DNA from: Sorex araneus
Lineage: Eukaryota > Chordata > Mammalia > Eulipotyphla > Soricidae
Reading direction: 5' to 3'
DNA: 64,000 nt
Assembly: GCF_027595985.1 (NCBI RefSeq)
Contig: NC_073306.1
Coordinates: 191,150,500 to 191,214,499 of the forward strand
Position 1 is the stretch's first letter. Each line of letters opens with the position of its first letter. The notes under the pieces are model-generated. The model ran no database searches, had not been told where the DNA came from, and saw only the letters and a list, made by a program, of their open reading frames with translations. This document shows positions 23,101 to 36,387 of the stretch, one piece after another. A program made the position numbers and the translations under genes.

Positions 23101-24240
23101 TCAGAGAATTCAAAATACAGACGCAAATATAGACATTATTACCTTCAATTACTCATCATGTTTTCGTACCACTTCTATCAATTATAGCACTTTCTTCTCT
23201 TTATATTCTGGATTGCATAATATTACTGTACAATATCAATCTAATATTCCATTATAAAATATATGATGACTGTTTTTAATGGATGAGAGACATACATTGT
23301 ATCTGTCTGAATATTTAGTACAATTGATGATTCCCTTTCAATTTCTGTCACAGTACTATATATATTTTGTAACCCAAATTTTTAGACGTAACCAACACCA
23401 ACATTAATGCTTGAAAATAGAAAGTAAAGGAAAAGGGTAAATAATTGTAAATGTATGTATATAGTACTACAGTGTCCTCTTTTAAATTGATCAGGAAGCC
23501 ATATGTACTGTTTATTACCTCATTATTTCATTTTCTACTTATGCTGCTTTTTTCCAGTTGCTTTGTAACATATTTGCTGCTGGTATCATTTGGTATTTTA
23601 GCTTGTTAAAGCTATTTACACATTGGAGTTACAAAAACTTATTCTTGAAAACTCTGAGTCAATAGTGATATTTATATGGAAGGACAATACTGAAAATGCA
23701 ACTAGTGAAAAAAATATATATATAAATTTCAATCTTGGACTACAAATTTGAAAAATAACTTAAGCAATTAAAAGTCAAAAAATCAGCATACATTTTAAAG
23801 CAGAGTCATGAGTTATAAAATTATAATTAAAATTGGACCAATTTCTTTTGACCAGTCACAATTTTCATTTTCTTAAATTTTATTTTTGAATATTAAGTGA
23901 TAGTTCATATTCAAACTGTTAATTTACAACTATAAAACACAAAATATGAGTGCTTACAGAGTTAAATGAACAGTAACAAAGTACTCTCATGAAGAGTACT
24001 TTCTTTGTGAATTCAGTACCCAAAAATTTATTTGGCTACTCTAACAATGTTATTACTCAAGTAATAAAATGGCATAAAAATATGATTTGTTTGAAATTAT
24101 TTTACATTGCCTCGATATTTCTTTATCGAATACTGCTTCTCTTTGTTAAATCGTATGTCTTTGCTAAATCCGATTTTAGTTTTCTATTAAGACCAGATAT
24201 TCTTAGTGCTAGCTATCATAATCTTATAATTTTTTATTCT
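23101..24240. other. No recognisable feature
   Basis: Very AT-rich, no gene. The C-terminal end of an open frame starting at 23989 runs into the SINE tail fragment and is not supported. Confidence 0.5.
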
Positions 24241-24320
24241 GTATCGCTGTGTCACTGTCATCCTGTTGCTCATCGATTTGCTCCAGCGGGCACCAGTAAC
24301 ATTTCCATTGTGAGACTTAT
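24241..24320 (-). mobile_element. RTE/SINE form B tail fragment only
   Basis: Only the last 75 or so bases of the element: 'cactgtcatcctgttgctca', 'cagcgggcaccagtaacatt', 'ccattgtgagactt', then AT-rich DNA. A severe 5' truncation, showing that the 3' end alone marks integration events. Confidence 0.85.
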
Positions 24321-25993
24321 AAATAAAAAATAAAATATAATTTTTATTATTTAATTTTCATTTAACAATAATTATTTATTATATAATTTTATATTTCTTA
24401 TAACTTTTCCTCATTGGTAAATTCTAAAAAGAAAAGTTAAACAAGCAGATAGTAATTTTTTCTTTTAGCTTCAGTTCAACAAGACAAATGCAAATGTTAC
24501 TTGTAATGGACCTTAATATTCAGCATTATGCCAATTTATTCCTTATACCTCTACAAAATATCAAGACTGCAGCAATCCAAGATTTAAATGAAAAGTACTT
24601 GGGTTTTTTATTAAACAAGATAACTTAGTAAACTCTTCACTACATGAGCTTGTTTAGGCATATCTATTGACAGTCAATGTCTCTTTTCTCTCTTTCTCTC
24701 TCTTGATTTCTCTCTTTTACACATCTGTATGCACATCGATCCTTGTTTAATCTCCATTTCTCTCTCACAACTATCATATTTAATATATCTTCTTGTATTC
24801 ATTTTATCTAGGATGTTTCTAGTTTTCTTTATGGAATTTTCCATTTGCCCCCAAATTTAATTGAAGCACTATTACCAATGCAATCATATTCACTTAATAA
24901 GCCATGATTTAACTTTTCTTATTTCCTTGAGACATTTAGGTATATGTTACTCCATTAGTAGCTTTCATTAAAGATAGTTTTTTTTTATTATACTAAAAAA
25001 TCATTTTGCTCTTATTTATATTGCTGTATATAAGTAAGCAGCAATTTGATTTCTTCCAATTAGCTTCTTGGAACAAAAATTTACCTTAAAATGACAGTTT
25101 AATTGAATTTGTCCTATAAATAAGTTTTTTTTACCCTAATTACATTAGTAATCAGTATTCTATAAAAATTATATTAAAAACATAGCCAGGGTTTCTCAGA
25201 GAAGGTGATACTCCCAAACTTGAGTGGCATTGGGGAAGGGGTTAATACAAACTATCAAGGTAGTAGTAGTAACAGGGTATAATTGGGAAGAACTTTCTTA
25301 TTAACTTAAGGTAGATTTCACAGTGGTTATTTGTAATTATTTACTGTCAAGATACAAACCCTTAGCTTCTTGTAGATGGAAAATGTGACACCATTGTTAT
25401 AGACACTCCAGTGAAGGGTAGACCTCCTCAGAATAGGAAATATAAAGGGGAATAATGATCATGATAAGAATACAAAAGGACCACCAAGAGTCCAAAGGTC
25501 TTTCTGTGACAATAGTCAGATTGATCTTTTTGTCTGCAGAGAATTCAATGTCAAGACAATTTAGATAAAATGATTATAACCTTCTCTCCAAAGTCTTTAT
25601 CGGCTTTTACCACTCTAAAGGAGTCTTTCTTGAACATGTGTATCTTTCTATACCCTCATACTTCTCTAAGTAAATTTCTTTCAATAAAACTCTTCTGCTT
25701 CACAAAAAAAGGTAGAAATAAGCCCAAATAAGTTTGAAATCCTGTTATATAATCTCTTTCTTAGTAAAAGTAAAACATTTTACAGATTGTTCCAAGAAAG
25801 ATTATGCCTTGATAAGATGGGCTAATAGCTAAACAATGGTTTATAATTTGAATCACTTCAGGTATGTATATTTTCTACATTTTCTTGGCATAATGAAAAA
25901 TTATATATAAAGCATATTAAAATGAAAACACAAAAACAAAAGGAGACTCCAAAGCTAAGAATTTTCTAGTTTGTCCTTGGTATTAAAGATAGT
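24321..25993. other. No recognisable feature
   Basis: AT-rich, with a mild CT-rich patch at 24680-24720. No gene found. Confidence 0.5.
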
Positions 25994-26440
25994 GTAGATG
26001 CTGCAGAGATGCCACCAGACCCCATGTCAGGCTGTCTCTTTTGAGGCAACCCAGGCTGTCTTTTCTAAGGCAATCCAGGCTGTCTCTTCTGAGCCTACCA
26101 CCCACCCCAAAAAAGCCCTGGCAACCGAAAACACCAGGCTCAAATTCCCCATGCTCATGGTCAATGTCAACAGGTTCAGATGAGCTTCCTCTATGAGGGA
26201 ATCAGTGGAAAAACCCAGGTATTGGTGACTTGTGACTGAAATCTCCAGGCTCGCACAAAGTCAGGAATTGGTCACCTTCTCCCATCTCCCTACACTTCCA
26301 GTAGCCTGGCAGTCATGTCCACGAACTGTCTCTGGGGCCATTTAAGCTCATGAACGGCCATGATTCACAGACTCACAAATAAATCTCAGAAGAAGAAGAG
26401 TACAACATGCCACAGAGATGCTTCCAGATCCCAAAGTAAC
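25994..26440 (+). repeat. GC-richer block with 3 x 24-bp tandem repeat
   Basis: Three head-to-tail 24-bp units at 26028-26051, 26052-26075 and 26076-26099 (each starts 'caggctgtct') lie within a 61-codon open frame beginning at 25998. They translate as three 8-residue units beginning Q-A-V. Downstream 'aacaccaggctcaaattccc' and upstream 'ctgcagagatgccacc' weakly resemble the 5' leader of the RTE copy at 52.7 kb. I read it as a non-coding repeat, possibly an RTE leader fragment, not as a gene. Confidence 0.45.
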
Positions 26441-26631
26441 CATTCAGTAAAAAAAGTAATTCAAGCTGTATCACCTATTTAAAATCTTAGAATTCCTGGA
26501 GCAACATCTCATACTCTACATGAGGACTTAATGGCTTTTGGATGATACGACAATTCACACACTTTCCTCTAAGGAAACTTTTTGGGTCATCTTTAGTGGA
26601 TAACAAGCAATACAAAATAAATTATGTTCTG

Positions 26632-26795
26632 CTTTGGGGGCAGGTTTGGGGGGTTGGGGTGGAATAATTTGAAAAATAGTGGTAGAAAATAGTGGTGTGA
26701 TGGTGGTGGGATTGGTGTTGGAATATTGAATGTAATCAATTATTGTGAAAAACTTTATCAAAATAAAGCTAAATAAAAAAGTTAACAAAATAAAA
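26632..26795 (+). mobile_element. L1 3' UTR relic
   Basis: 'gtggtgggattggtgttgga' followed by 'atattgaatgtaatcaatta' and an A-rich tail resembles the L1 3' UTR ending. A matching scrap ('ggtgggattggtgctggaat') occurs at 51372-51392. Confidence 0.5.
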
Positions 26796-27005
26796 TGAAA
26801 TAAGAGAATTATTCTTTTCACACCTCTCGCTTCCTTAGAGGGAGCTGGAGTCATGAGAAATTTCTATGAATTTGATATTCTCACTCTCAATTATTGGAGA
26901 AAAACAGATGTCAAGGTTAGAGGACGACCTCATTCCCTCATTGCAGAATCCTTTCTTCCAAAAGGAAAGAGCCATCATTATGTGTTTCATAAAAATAGGG
27001 AGGAG

Positions 27006-27178
27006 GAGCTGGAGAGATAGCAAAGCAGGTAGGGCGTTTGCCTTGCACGCGGCCGACCCGGGTTCAAATCCCAGCATCCCATATGGTCCCCTGAGCAAGG
27101 CCAGGGGTGATTCCTGAGTGCAGAGCCAGGAGTAACCCCTGTGCATCGCCAGGTGTGACCCAAAAAGCAAAAAAAGAA
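27006..27178 (+). mobile_element. SOR SINE form A, 15-bp TSD
   Basis: Head 'ctggagagatagcaaagcag', B box 'gggttcaaatcc', complete body, A-rich tail. Exact 15-bp duplication (aaaaatagggaggag at 26991-27005 and 27179-27193). The A-rich start of the duplication fits an L1 endonuclease nick. Confidence 0.95.
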
Positions 27179-27193
27179 AAAAATAGGGAGGAG

Positions 27194-29009
27194 TATGATG
27201 TTAGTTCTGGTTCATTATGCATTTACCTCTACTTTCCACTGATCCACTCAAAGCCTGGATTTTCCCTTCCACGTAACTGTATCAGAGACAAATCCTTTAG
27301 GTGCTCTTCATTCCTCTCTGTAACTTTTTCTGTCAACAGTCTTCACAAGCTGCCTCACCTGAATAGCATTGAGCAAGGATCTCAATGTGAGAGCAACCAC
27401 AGGAACAGTTTTCCTTGAAACTCCCATTCTCTAAAATTTCTCTTCACATTTTAGGTTATTTCTCTGAAAAATTACCAATCTACCCAGGTTCAGATTACCA
27501 TGCCTATGATACTGATTTAACTGGGCTAGAATAACTACTTACATTATTCTTTCCTTTTTAAATCTTAATTTAAAAATCTATATATTGCTTTTTAATTCAA
27601 TAAAATTCATAAAATTCCTTATACTTTGATGTATTGTGTTCAAGAAAGAGAATCACTGACATAATCAAGTAAATTTTAATCTCTTTTGCATCAACTCAAA
27701 AATAAATTAAGGAACTAATAAACCTCATAGCATATTTTACTGTAAATAGAACATTGCATTTATAGAATAAGATCCATGTCATTTTTATTTTAGTAGGTAT
27801 TTATTTATAAGTTAACTCATAAGGCTACACATGTAGTTCTTTAAGTAACCATGGTAGAGTAGCCATTGTAGCAGAATAGATTAATCAATTTAAGGAGACA
27901 ACTAATTTGACTGATTTACAGTGGCCATTTGTTTTTTAGTAAGGTGGTTAAATCAATACAAAATTCTGTGATTTTCTATGAACGTGTATTGCGCAAAGAA
28001 ATGAAACTATTAAGAGAAAGTAATACATTTGCTTGTATGAGTCATAATATATTTAAATTTATTATTTAATCCATTTTTCTAACAATAAGCATTCTTAATG
28101 AGACAGTGAAGAGGATATTGAATTAGTCAATTAGAGAGTATAGAAAGGCTTCAAATGAATGAAAAGAACAGCAAAGCAATACTGATTACTTGAAAATAGA
28201 CTAAAATTGCATTGTTTTCCATAGATAATACATATTCTTATATCAGAAATTCATCATATTTTTTTCTTCCAGTGTGTAATTCAAAAATATTCTACAACTG
28301 TGTAGAACCAACTGATATTCTCCTGTGCATTGTCTGGTTTGCATTTATTAATAAGAAACACAAATCTACTTGGAAGAAGCTATTTTACAGGGTATATTAA
28401 TGTTAATAAGGTTATGCACAATAAGTAACAAACTTTTGCACTGGGAATTGGGAGATGACCCTTCTCTGCATTATTCTAGATCCTTTCTTTTTTCAAAGCT
28501 TCAGAAGACAAGATAAAAATGCGCCAATTTCTCCAGGGAATCATAAACATATGTTCTTAGAATAAAAGTCTAGTTTTAAAATGCATCAAGAACAGGAGTA
28601 CTTGATACATGTTATAATATCAACTCCACAGCGACCTTGCATCTCTTATAACTCCTGTTCTCCTCTTTGTGTATAGAGGAGTAAACACAGTCAAATATGC
28701 ACATGAATGTGAATGAGAAAGGTATGTGTGTGTGACAAGGAAAACTTTTAACTCCGTTGTCCTTAGCATGAAATTGATGTTTCTAAGGCAAGGACTTTAG
28801 TAAATTTATAAAGCTTAAAACAGCTTTAGTAAATATAATTTTAACTTAGGTAAACTTCCTTGTTTAATTCTTGTTTCTTATTGTATACTCTTCTTGTTTG
28901 AAGTTCAGGAATCATCTATTTATAAATATTTTAATTTTAGTTCAGAGTAATTTAAAATTAAACTTATAAAAGTTATAAGATATGCTTTTGATTGAAAATA
29001 TTCAAATAA
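27194..29009. other. No recognisable feature
   Basis: 1.8 kb of AT-rich unique-looking DNA without an open frame worth naming. Confidence 0.5.
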
Positions 29010-29165
29010 TTGGGCCAGATAAATAGTATAATAGGTAGGTGTTGGCTTTGTATTGGCCAACACCAGTTTGATTCATAGAAATCACGGACAGGAGTGATCC
29101 ATGAGTATGGAACTAAAACTGAATACTGTCAGGTGTGGCCTCCAAATAAGGAAAAAAATAATAAA
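29010..29165 (+). mobile_element. Old SOR-type SINE, form A
   Basis: 'ttgggccagataaatagtat', B-box relic 'cagtttgattc', 'ggacaggagtgatccatgag', 'gtcaggtgtggcctcc', A-rich tail. Confidence 0.75.
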
Positions 29166-29424
29166 AAATTATTCAAGTAGTAACCTAACTTTAGTAATAG
29201 TTGTTTTTTGAGATAACAGTTTGCAAATTATGTATAAAATTTCATACACTTTCAATGTATATATCATCACTTATAAGGGCCAGCCAGTGTTACAGACTCC
29301 TGAATATTAATATATGGCTCCTTATATTGATTTTTATGTATCATTACCATTACTTAGAGTTAACATTTGATAATCATTTCCAGCAGGTATAATAAAGTAA
29401 AATAATGCATGCTGCAAATATTGC

Positions 29425-32400
29425 ATCACTTGTATCACTTGTCATCCAGTTGCTCATCAATTTGCTCGAGTGGGTGCCAGTAATGTCTCCATTCGTCCCT
29501 GTCGTGTGCTAGTGTAGTCTAATGGTGTCTGCTTGCTCCAGAAACATGAGGAGCTTCAAACTATTCACTCAGGGTCTTGACGAATACATTTGACCATCCT
29601 CTAGGTGGGTGGCCAGGCATTCTTTTGATGTCCGTGGAATCCAGTTGGTAACAGCTCTAGTCATCTCCAAATCAAATTACGAGCTCAGCCCATCTGATTT
29701 TCAACACCTTGGCAAACTTGTTGATCATCGTTGAAGGTCAGAAATCCGGATTCCTTCTCTCACTTGAGTGAAACATGATATTCCAAGCATAGCTCTTTCA
29801 ATTCCTCTTTGGGATACCCGAAATAGCGTTCTCATCTTGTTTTCATAGGGCCCAGGTCTCTGAGGCGTATATTAGTGCAGTAAGAACAGTGGAGTCAAAA
29901 AGATGTGACTGGAGCCAAAGGTTCTTTGCCTTTTTAACTACTTCAACGCTATTGAAGGCTTTCCATACCACTCTCTTCCTCCTGCGCAGTTCAGGTGCCA
30001 GGTCGTTTGCCATGTTGAGTTCTCAACATAGGTACACAGAACTGCTACATTCGGATATGTTCATTCCGTTGAGAGCAAATGGAATGTCAGGGACTAATTT
30101 GTTTTTCATACACACTGTCTTCATGATATTCAGCTGCAGTCAGAACTTCCCACACTCATAATCGAAGTCGGCCAGCATTCGTGCCGCTTGGCTTATATTT
30201 GGTGTTATTCGAATGATATCATCAGTGAAGTGGAGGTTGTGTATTTGTCGACAGTCTATCTCACTCCAATTTCTTCCCATTCCAGTTGTCGCATGACATT
30301 CTCAAGGTGGCACTGCAGAGTTTCGGTGAAATAGTATCATCCTGTCAAACCCCTCTCTTTACATTGATGATCACTTCCTTGTGGGATGTGAGATCCTGGT
30401 GGTGAGTCCGTAATACAGCTCATGGAAGATCCTGATGTACTGAGTTTGAACACCCTGTTTGGCTAGGGCTTTGATGACTTCTTCAGTCTCAACAGAATAA
30501 AATGCCTTCTTTAAATCAATGAATGTTCAACAGAGCAGCATCTTGAACTCTTGCTAAAGCTCAATGAGCTTGGACACCATGTGGCTATGGTCACTCATGC
30601 TGAATCCTTTTTGGAACCTGGCTTGCTCGCATGGTTGTCCTTTGTCTAGTGTTCTACTAATACTATTCAGGATGACACAAGTGAATATCTTGTAGATGGC
30701 AGACAACAGGCAGATTACGCATAAGTTGCCAATGTAGTGGATGTCTCACTTCTTGTACAATAAAAAAGTCCTGCTGTATTTTCATTGGGATGAAACCTTG
30801 AATTCAGACAGGTAGCATGTGAAGAGCTGAGCCAGTGTATTGATGAGTACTGGCGGCAGATTCTTCAGGTGTTTGGGTCTGACCTTGTCTAGACCGGGTA
30901 TTTTATGTTCTTTACTGAAGAAACAGTGTGTCAGATTTCAGAAGGGAGAACGCTGGGAACAATATATCCATCCTGCAGAATTTGGTATGTGGGCAGGTGG
31001 ACGTGCCTATCTAAGAGATCTGTTTAGAAGTCACGGATAATCTTTTCCATTGCTCTTCTGGAAGATGTGATAGAACCATCAGGACATCAGATGGCTGTCA
31101 TCTTGGTCTTGTAGTTCGAGAAGGACAGGCACACACTGAGAATACTTTTCCTGGCTTCAGCCACATTGGTCAACATTGTTGCTCTTCTCTCTTGAGGTCT
31201 TCCTTTTTTGCTTCTCTGCACAACTTTGCAAGCTTGGACATTAGCTTGTGATTGCCTGATGATCGTGCCAAGCCACGTTGTTCAATAAGCTCGAGAGTTT
31301 TCGAAGACAGGCGTCTTTTAGTGACTTTCTCTATCAGAATTATTTGCACAATTGTGGAGATGCTGAACCAGTCCATCATATTCCTCATCGATGTTGTCAA
31401 TGACGGCATCTTCCTATATTGCCACAATAGTGCCAAAGAGCTCCCAGTTGGTGGTTGTTTGGGGAGTTCTCTTCTTAAACTTTGCAGCCCTTTCTCCCCA
31501 CTCCGTGAATTAGAATTTTGCATGAAGGAGACAGTGGTCTTATCTCATTTGGAAATTGGGGACAACGGTGACATTGGTCAGGCAAAACTGTCGAATGAAT
31601 ATGATGTGGTCAATTTCGTTGTGGAACTGTCCACTGGGAGATTCCCATGTCCAATGTTTATAGTCAGCCTTCTCGAACTGCAAGTTACCATAGATGGTCT
31701 TGGTGAACATGATGAACTCAAGACAGTCTTTCACCCTGTTCGTTCCATTCTAGGCCTTGGGTCCCGATGTGGAGTTCTTCGGGCGACCTTCTCGGTCCTA
31801 TCTTGGCATTAAAATCACCGATAATGACCTTGTAGAAGGTGTGGTCTTCTTTATAGGACTTCTCCAGCTCCATGTAGAACTTCTCAATTTCTTCTTTGTC
31901 ATAGTTGGATGTCGGTGTGTAGATGACAAATCGGGTTGTTAGGCATTTAAACGAATCAATGCTCATGGCTGAGGTCATGTTGATGAGGACACTGACATCA
32001 CTGACGCCTCTACTGTTGCATGTTCTGAGGAACAGTTCTTCTCCAGTGTTGAAAACTGCGTGATGTGATCAATACCTTCTCATTTGGGTCAATCCAATGA
32101 TGTCATACTTGATCTTCTGTGCTTGCCCTATCAGGTCCTAGATGGATGCTTCCGATGCCAGCACACGTGTGTTAAAAGTGCAGATAGTCATTTTAGTCCT
32201 TGGATTGGTCTGCCTAATTCAGCCCTGAGGTTTTAACAGCCTCTCATTGCTCTCATTGCTCGTCCTTCTCAATGCTGCCATATAAGGGTCAGGGTCAGGG
32301 GAATGAGGCCTATTTTTGTTACTGATTTTGTCATATTGAATATGCCACGGGTAGCTTGACAGGCTCTGCCATGTGGGTGGCATGTTGTAGCAATCTGCAT

Positions 32401-32600
32401 GCTGACAAACATGCCACACATCTTGTTCATGCATGGACGTGCTGCTCACGTACAGAAAGTGCTGGTCAGTTTGACACAGTCAATGCAAGCAGTCCAGCTC
32501 TGCACCTGTCTGCATCTCTGGGCAGCATCTGCTGATTTGCTCTTTGCCAGTTGGCACCATTGCCACCCCCTCGGAATGATGAGGCGGTGAACCCGTATGG
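29425..32600 (-). mobile_element. RTE-clade LINE, near full length, decayed
   Basis: On the minus strand the order is a 5' leader (32.6-32.2 kb), AP-endonuclease, reverse transcriptase, C-terminal region, and a 3' end 'actggcacccactcgagcaa' with a 'caagtgata' tail and no poly-A. The leader contains 'ggcagagcctgtcaagctac', 'ccgtggcatattcaatatga' and 'gcctcattcccctgaccctg', the same blocks as in SINE form B and the composite element. The coding part is broken (see the pseudogene entry). The size of about 3.2 kb is typical for RTE. The extreme 5' sequence differs from that of the plus-strand copy at 52.7 kb, so the two may belong to different subfamilies or one has a non-homologous 5' end. Confidence 0.85.
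29480..32191 (-). pseudogene. RTE endonuclease/reverse transcriptase ORF, broken
   Basis: When active, this protein nicks target DNA and copies the element's RNA at the nick. The likely start is the ATG at 32191-32189 (MTICTF…). The endonuclease segment at 31978-31718 shows 'YTPTSNYDKEEIEKFYMELE' and the Mg-binding motif 'GDFNAKIG'. The later catalytic 'SDH' is partly lost: a stop replaces Ser while Asp-His remain (near 31540). The reverse transcriptase segment keeps an 'F-T-D-D' active-site box at 30229-30218, where RTEs normally have F-A-D-D. At least six frameshifts or stops separate the pieces (31978-31718, 31734-31540, 31523-31170 and shorter ones), so it cannot make a working enzyme. 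Confidence 0.85.
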
Positions 32601-32676
32601 GGGAAAAAGATATTGCATAGTAAGAGATAAGTGTTTTTTTATATAAAGACAATTTTAATATATATTTAAAAAAGTG

Positions 32677-32852
32677 TAACTGGAGTTATAGTATAGTAGA
32701 TAGGGCACTTGGTTTGCAGGTGTCTGACCTGAGTTTGATCCCTGACATCCAATAAGGTCCCCTGAGAACCACCAGGACTCATTCCTGAGTGCAGAGCCAG
32801 GAGTAACCCCTGAACATTGCTAGCTGTGGTCCCACCTCAAAAAATGAAATAA
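32677..32852 (+). mobile_element. SOR SINE form A
   Basis: 'taactggagttatagtatag', B box 'gagtttgatccc', 'aataaggtcccctgagaacc', 'gagccaggagtaacccctga', A-rich tail. Moderately old. Confidence 0.85.
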
Positions 32853-32987
32853 AAGCAATAGATTTTTGAATACTGAATTAAGTAAATTAACATTTTAAAA
32901 ATAAGCGTGTTTTATAAACATAAATATATAATATGGATTCATAAAAATCTATAACTTAAACCATCATATATAACATATATACTTCTT

Positions 32988-33115
32988 TCAGGAGATAGGT
33001 AGCATAGTGAATAAGGCACTTGGCTTGCACATAGCCAAGCCAGGTTTGATCCCTATCAGCATTCACTACCAAGAGTAAGGTCTGAGTACAGCTGGGTGTG
33101 GCCGAAAATACTCCT
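32988..33115 (+). mobile_element. Old SOR-type SINE, form A, shortened
   Basis: 'ggagataggtagcatagtga', B box 'caggtttgatccc', 'acagctgggtgtggcc'. Part of the middle body is missing. Confidence 0.75.
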
Positions 33116-33120
33116 CCTCC

Positions 33121-33125
33121 CAACT

Positions 33126-33179
<54 letters not shown>

Positions 33180-33211
33180 ATGTATATATATATATGTATA
33201 TATATATGTAT
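33121..33211 (+). repeat. (TA)n(TG)n(TA)n microsatellite
   Basis: TA units, then about 10 TG units, then TA/TG units. It follows the end of a SINE, a common birthplace for microsatellites. Confidence 0.95.
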
Positions 33212-33354
33212 AGATTAAACAAATATAATGGCCTAAACCAAATCAACTTTGGGACAATGTTAAGGTGTAAATAAATCTAACACATCATATTCTTAATATA
33301 AAAATCTAGATATTATGATTAAATCAATGTTTCCAAATTTATTTCTTTCCTTTG

Positions 33355-33528
33355 TTTTTGTTCTGGGGCCTCATCTGGCAGTTCTCAAGATTTAGCCTGG
33401 GTGGCTCTGTGATCAGGGATCACTCTTGGCAGCTCTTGAGAGATCACATGAGGTTCTAGGCAATCAATCAGGATCTGCTGTTTGCGAAGTAAAAAAAGTT
33501 AACCTGTGAACTACCTCTCCAGAACTGC
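33355..33528 (-). mobile_element. Old SINE, form A-like, antisense
   Basis: 'ttctggggcctcatctggca', 'tgatcagggatcactcttgg', 'gagagatcacatgaggttct', reversed 5' end 'ctacctctccagaac'. Confidence 0.7.
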
Positions 33529-35310
33529 CGATATGTTTTGCTACTATGAAAAAGAGGAAACTCTTCTTATTGTATTTATTTTTATCATAGATTTTTATTG
33601 CTAGTACCTGGAATGTAGGAAAATTGTATGACATGAAATAAAAAAGATGCGCAGGGTAGAGAATAAAAGCTCTTTGGCAGTTTTCTTTTTCAGGATAGTC
33701 TATCATATTCAGTGTATCCCTCATAATCTGAGGGTCTCAGAAGTGGAGATGTATAGTGTCTTCTTCCCTCTGAGAAAGTCAAGGAACTAGAAAACTAAAC
33801 TGGAGAGAAGAAAACACATTATTCACAATAGTGTCATACACCCTGTAGACTTTGAACAATGTAATTGATGATAATGATTCTGTGACTGCCCATGAGCACT
33901 GCCCTATAATTCTTAACTTTAACGCTTTCATTATTCTGCTTCCATACTGTAACCTCCAAAATCAGACAATATAAACCTATAGTTCAGGAGAAAATGCTGT
34001 CCATTTTCAAAATTAAAAAAAAAAATCTTTCTTCTGATTTCTTTTACCTCAAATCTTGAAGTGCCAGCTTTTCTCTTTCCTATTCTTTTACAAAAATCCT
34101 CTCTGATTGGAATGAACTCTGTTTCCAATTTTTGTGACAGGCATCTAAGAATTATGGCACTAGCACTTACCCTCTTGCTCACATCAAACTGTTCCTCTGT
34201 TCTTGGAATAATTCAGAGGATGTGATATTTGAGCAATACATTGTGAAAGGACACAGACAATTGATGTCAATGGTAGTGAGCTCTTGTTGAAAGAACGGCC
34301 TGACCCTTGAAACCATCTTGAAGGACAATAAGGACACTTTTTTTTTACAGACGAACAATGAGATGGTTTAGGATTAAGGAATTTTAATACTTACACAAAC
34401 CCTTAGATTCTATCACAGTATTTTTATTTAGGTCTTAAGAATCTCAGTTTATGAGAAATTGAGATTTACCAAAGATCACATTTATTAGTTGCTATAATTC
34501 TTATTCACTGGATCAGAATAAATCAATTAATATGTCAATTTTACCAATATTCCCTTTCCTCAGAACACATCAGTTTTAAATAAAGTTTTTGAATGCAAAA
34601 TCATTAGTTTTTATGGATTAGTAAAAAATACACTGAGTAAAATATATTTTAGGTACTATTTATTTATCTTTTTTTCAGTAAAGGGTAGGAAGCAAATCTG
34701 GCATTCAACTACCCTTCAGCTTCAACTTAAATTTTCTGTGTTTTTCATGAACCTTTCCCAGGAAATGGAAGAACAAATTATAGACACTGAATTATAAACA
34801 CTTGTCTCTTTCTTGTAATTTTTACTTATATAAAATAAAAGTTTTTATAAAACAAAGTATCATTTTCCCTTTTCAATTTCAATTTTGATGTACAAGATCA
34901 CCTATATTTTTCTGTACTTTGTGTTTTCTAGATGGTAGATTTTTATGTTTTATGGAAAATAATCAAACTTCTTTATATTTTAAACCAGTAAATCATGATA
35001 CTGATCTTCATTATGCATATATTTAAAGAGAATACTGAATGAAAAAATTAATTCAAATAATTAACTGTGATGTTAGTATTAGAAGAGTACTGGCTAATTT
35101 GTTGATATAATATAGAATCCCATACAGTTACAGTGTGCTGCAATGTTGGCCTATAATAATTACTGAATTACCACCAAACTTCAAAGGTGATCTTTATAGT
35201 GTTGCGGGTCTCAGCTTTCTGATGTATCACATAAAAATTTAAGATGGCAAACACTATTTGCAGTTGTTAACACATCCATTGATCCTCTCACCTTTTAAAG
35301 TTAGAAGACA
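33529..35310. other. No gene; possible MIR scrap at 34430-34500
   Basis: AT-rich. 'ctcagtttatgagaaattga' followed by 'taccaaagatcaca' resembles the MIR core ('gatgaggaaactgagg…aaggtcaca'). Nothing else recognised. Confidence 0.4.
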
Positions 35311-35319
35311 CTAATTTAG

Positions 35320-35520
35320 ATTTGACTATATGCCAGACACTTTCTTCAGTACTTTATAAATATTAACTATATAGTTCTCAATGAAAAGGTTGTTTTGAGA
35401 CAGCTTCTATAATTAACCCCATCACATAAAGGAAGAAACCAGGGTCAATTAAAATATGTGGGTTAAACATCTGGCGGATAAGGATCATCTTTCAATGTCC
35501 TCTGGAAGCCAAGTCAGTTC
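35320..35520 (+). mobile_element. MIR SINE
   Basis: The order 'atatgccagacactttcttc', 'agtactttataaatattaac', 'taaccccatcacataaagga', 'agaaaccagggtcaatt', 'ctggaagccaagtcag' follows the MIR core, from the 'tgccaggcactgtgct' part to the end. Ancient, shared across mammals. Confidence 0.65.
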
Positions 35521-36387
35521 AAAATTTAAATATTAAGTATTATCTTAATATTAAATATCAAAGAATAAAACATACATAATTTGAAAAGCAAATAAATATG
35601 GTTTGATATATAATTCTCAATGATTTTATTGATATACCAAGAAATTAAGATAAATTTGGTTGATTGAAATATCAGACTTGATATTTTTTAGTCTATATAT
35701 ATTTGGGAAACATAAATAGACTTTATCCAAGACTAGATTTGCTAATTAGTATTTGAAAGTATAGAAGTTATATAATTTAGATGGTAAACGGTGTCAATAT
35801 TTTATAAAGCGCATGGAGATGTAATCCCCAATGCTTATTGACTCTTTCTGAGGAATTAATGTACTCATTGTGTGATTTTGAGTCCCCTAATTTCTTTCAT
35901 AGTAATATGTAGTAGCTAGTGTTATGTAATCTAATTTTTATAAACTAAACTGCTATATCAAAGTATCTGTGTTTCAAAACATAAAGACTATAAATGAAAG
36001 ATGAAATAGAAAAGATAGTGATTAATTTTTTTCCCATTGCTTTATCATTGGTTGCTATAAACCTAGAATTTTGGGGAGATAGCTAACACCTTTGCATGTT
36101 CTGAATAAAATCAAGTTTCCAGTGCCATTCCACCAAAACAAGGACCCTATATTCAGTCTTCCTGGACCACTTCCACTTCTTTTAATAACCAAAAAGTTGA
36201 AAATGAATTTCGGCTTAATTTTGTTGTTTATTGCCATTTAATTTTCTTTAGATACTAATACTCTACCTGTGAGTGAAAACACCTGATAATTGTGTTTCAA
36301 TCCTTACTTTAATTAGCATAATAACCTAAATTATATTCATTTTGTCCCAAAGAGCATGATTTCATCTTCTTAATGACATAACCATAC
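35521..36387. other. No recognisable feature
   Basis: AT-rich, no gene. Confidence 0.5.
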
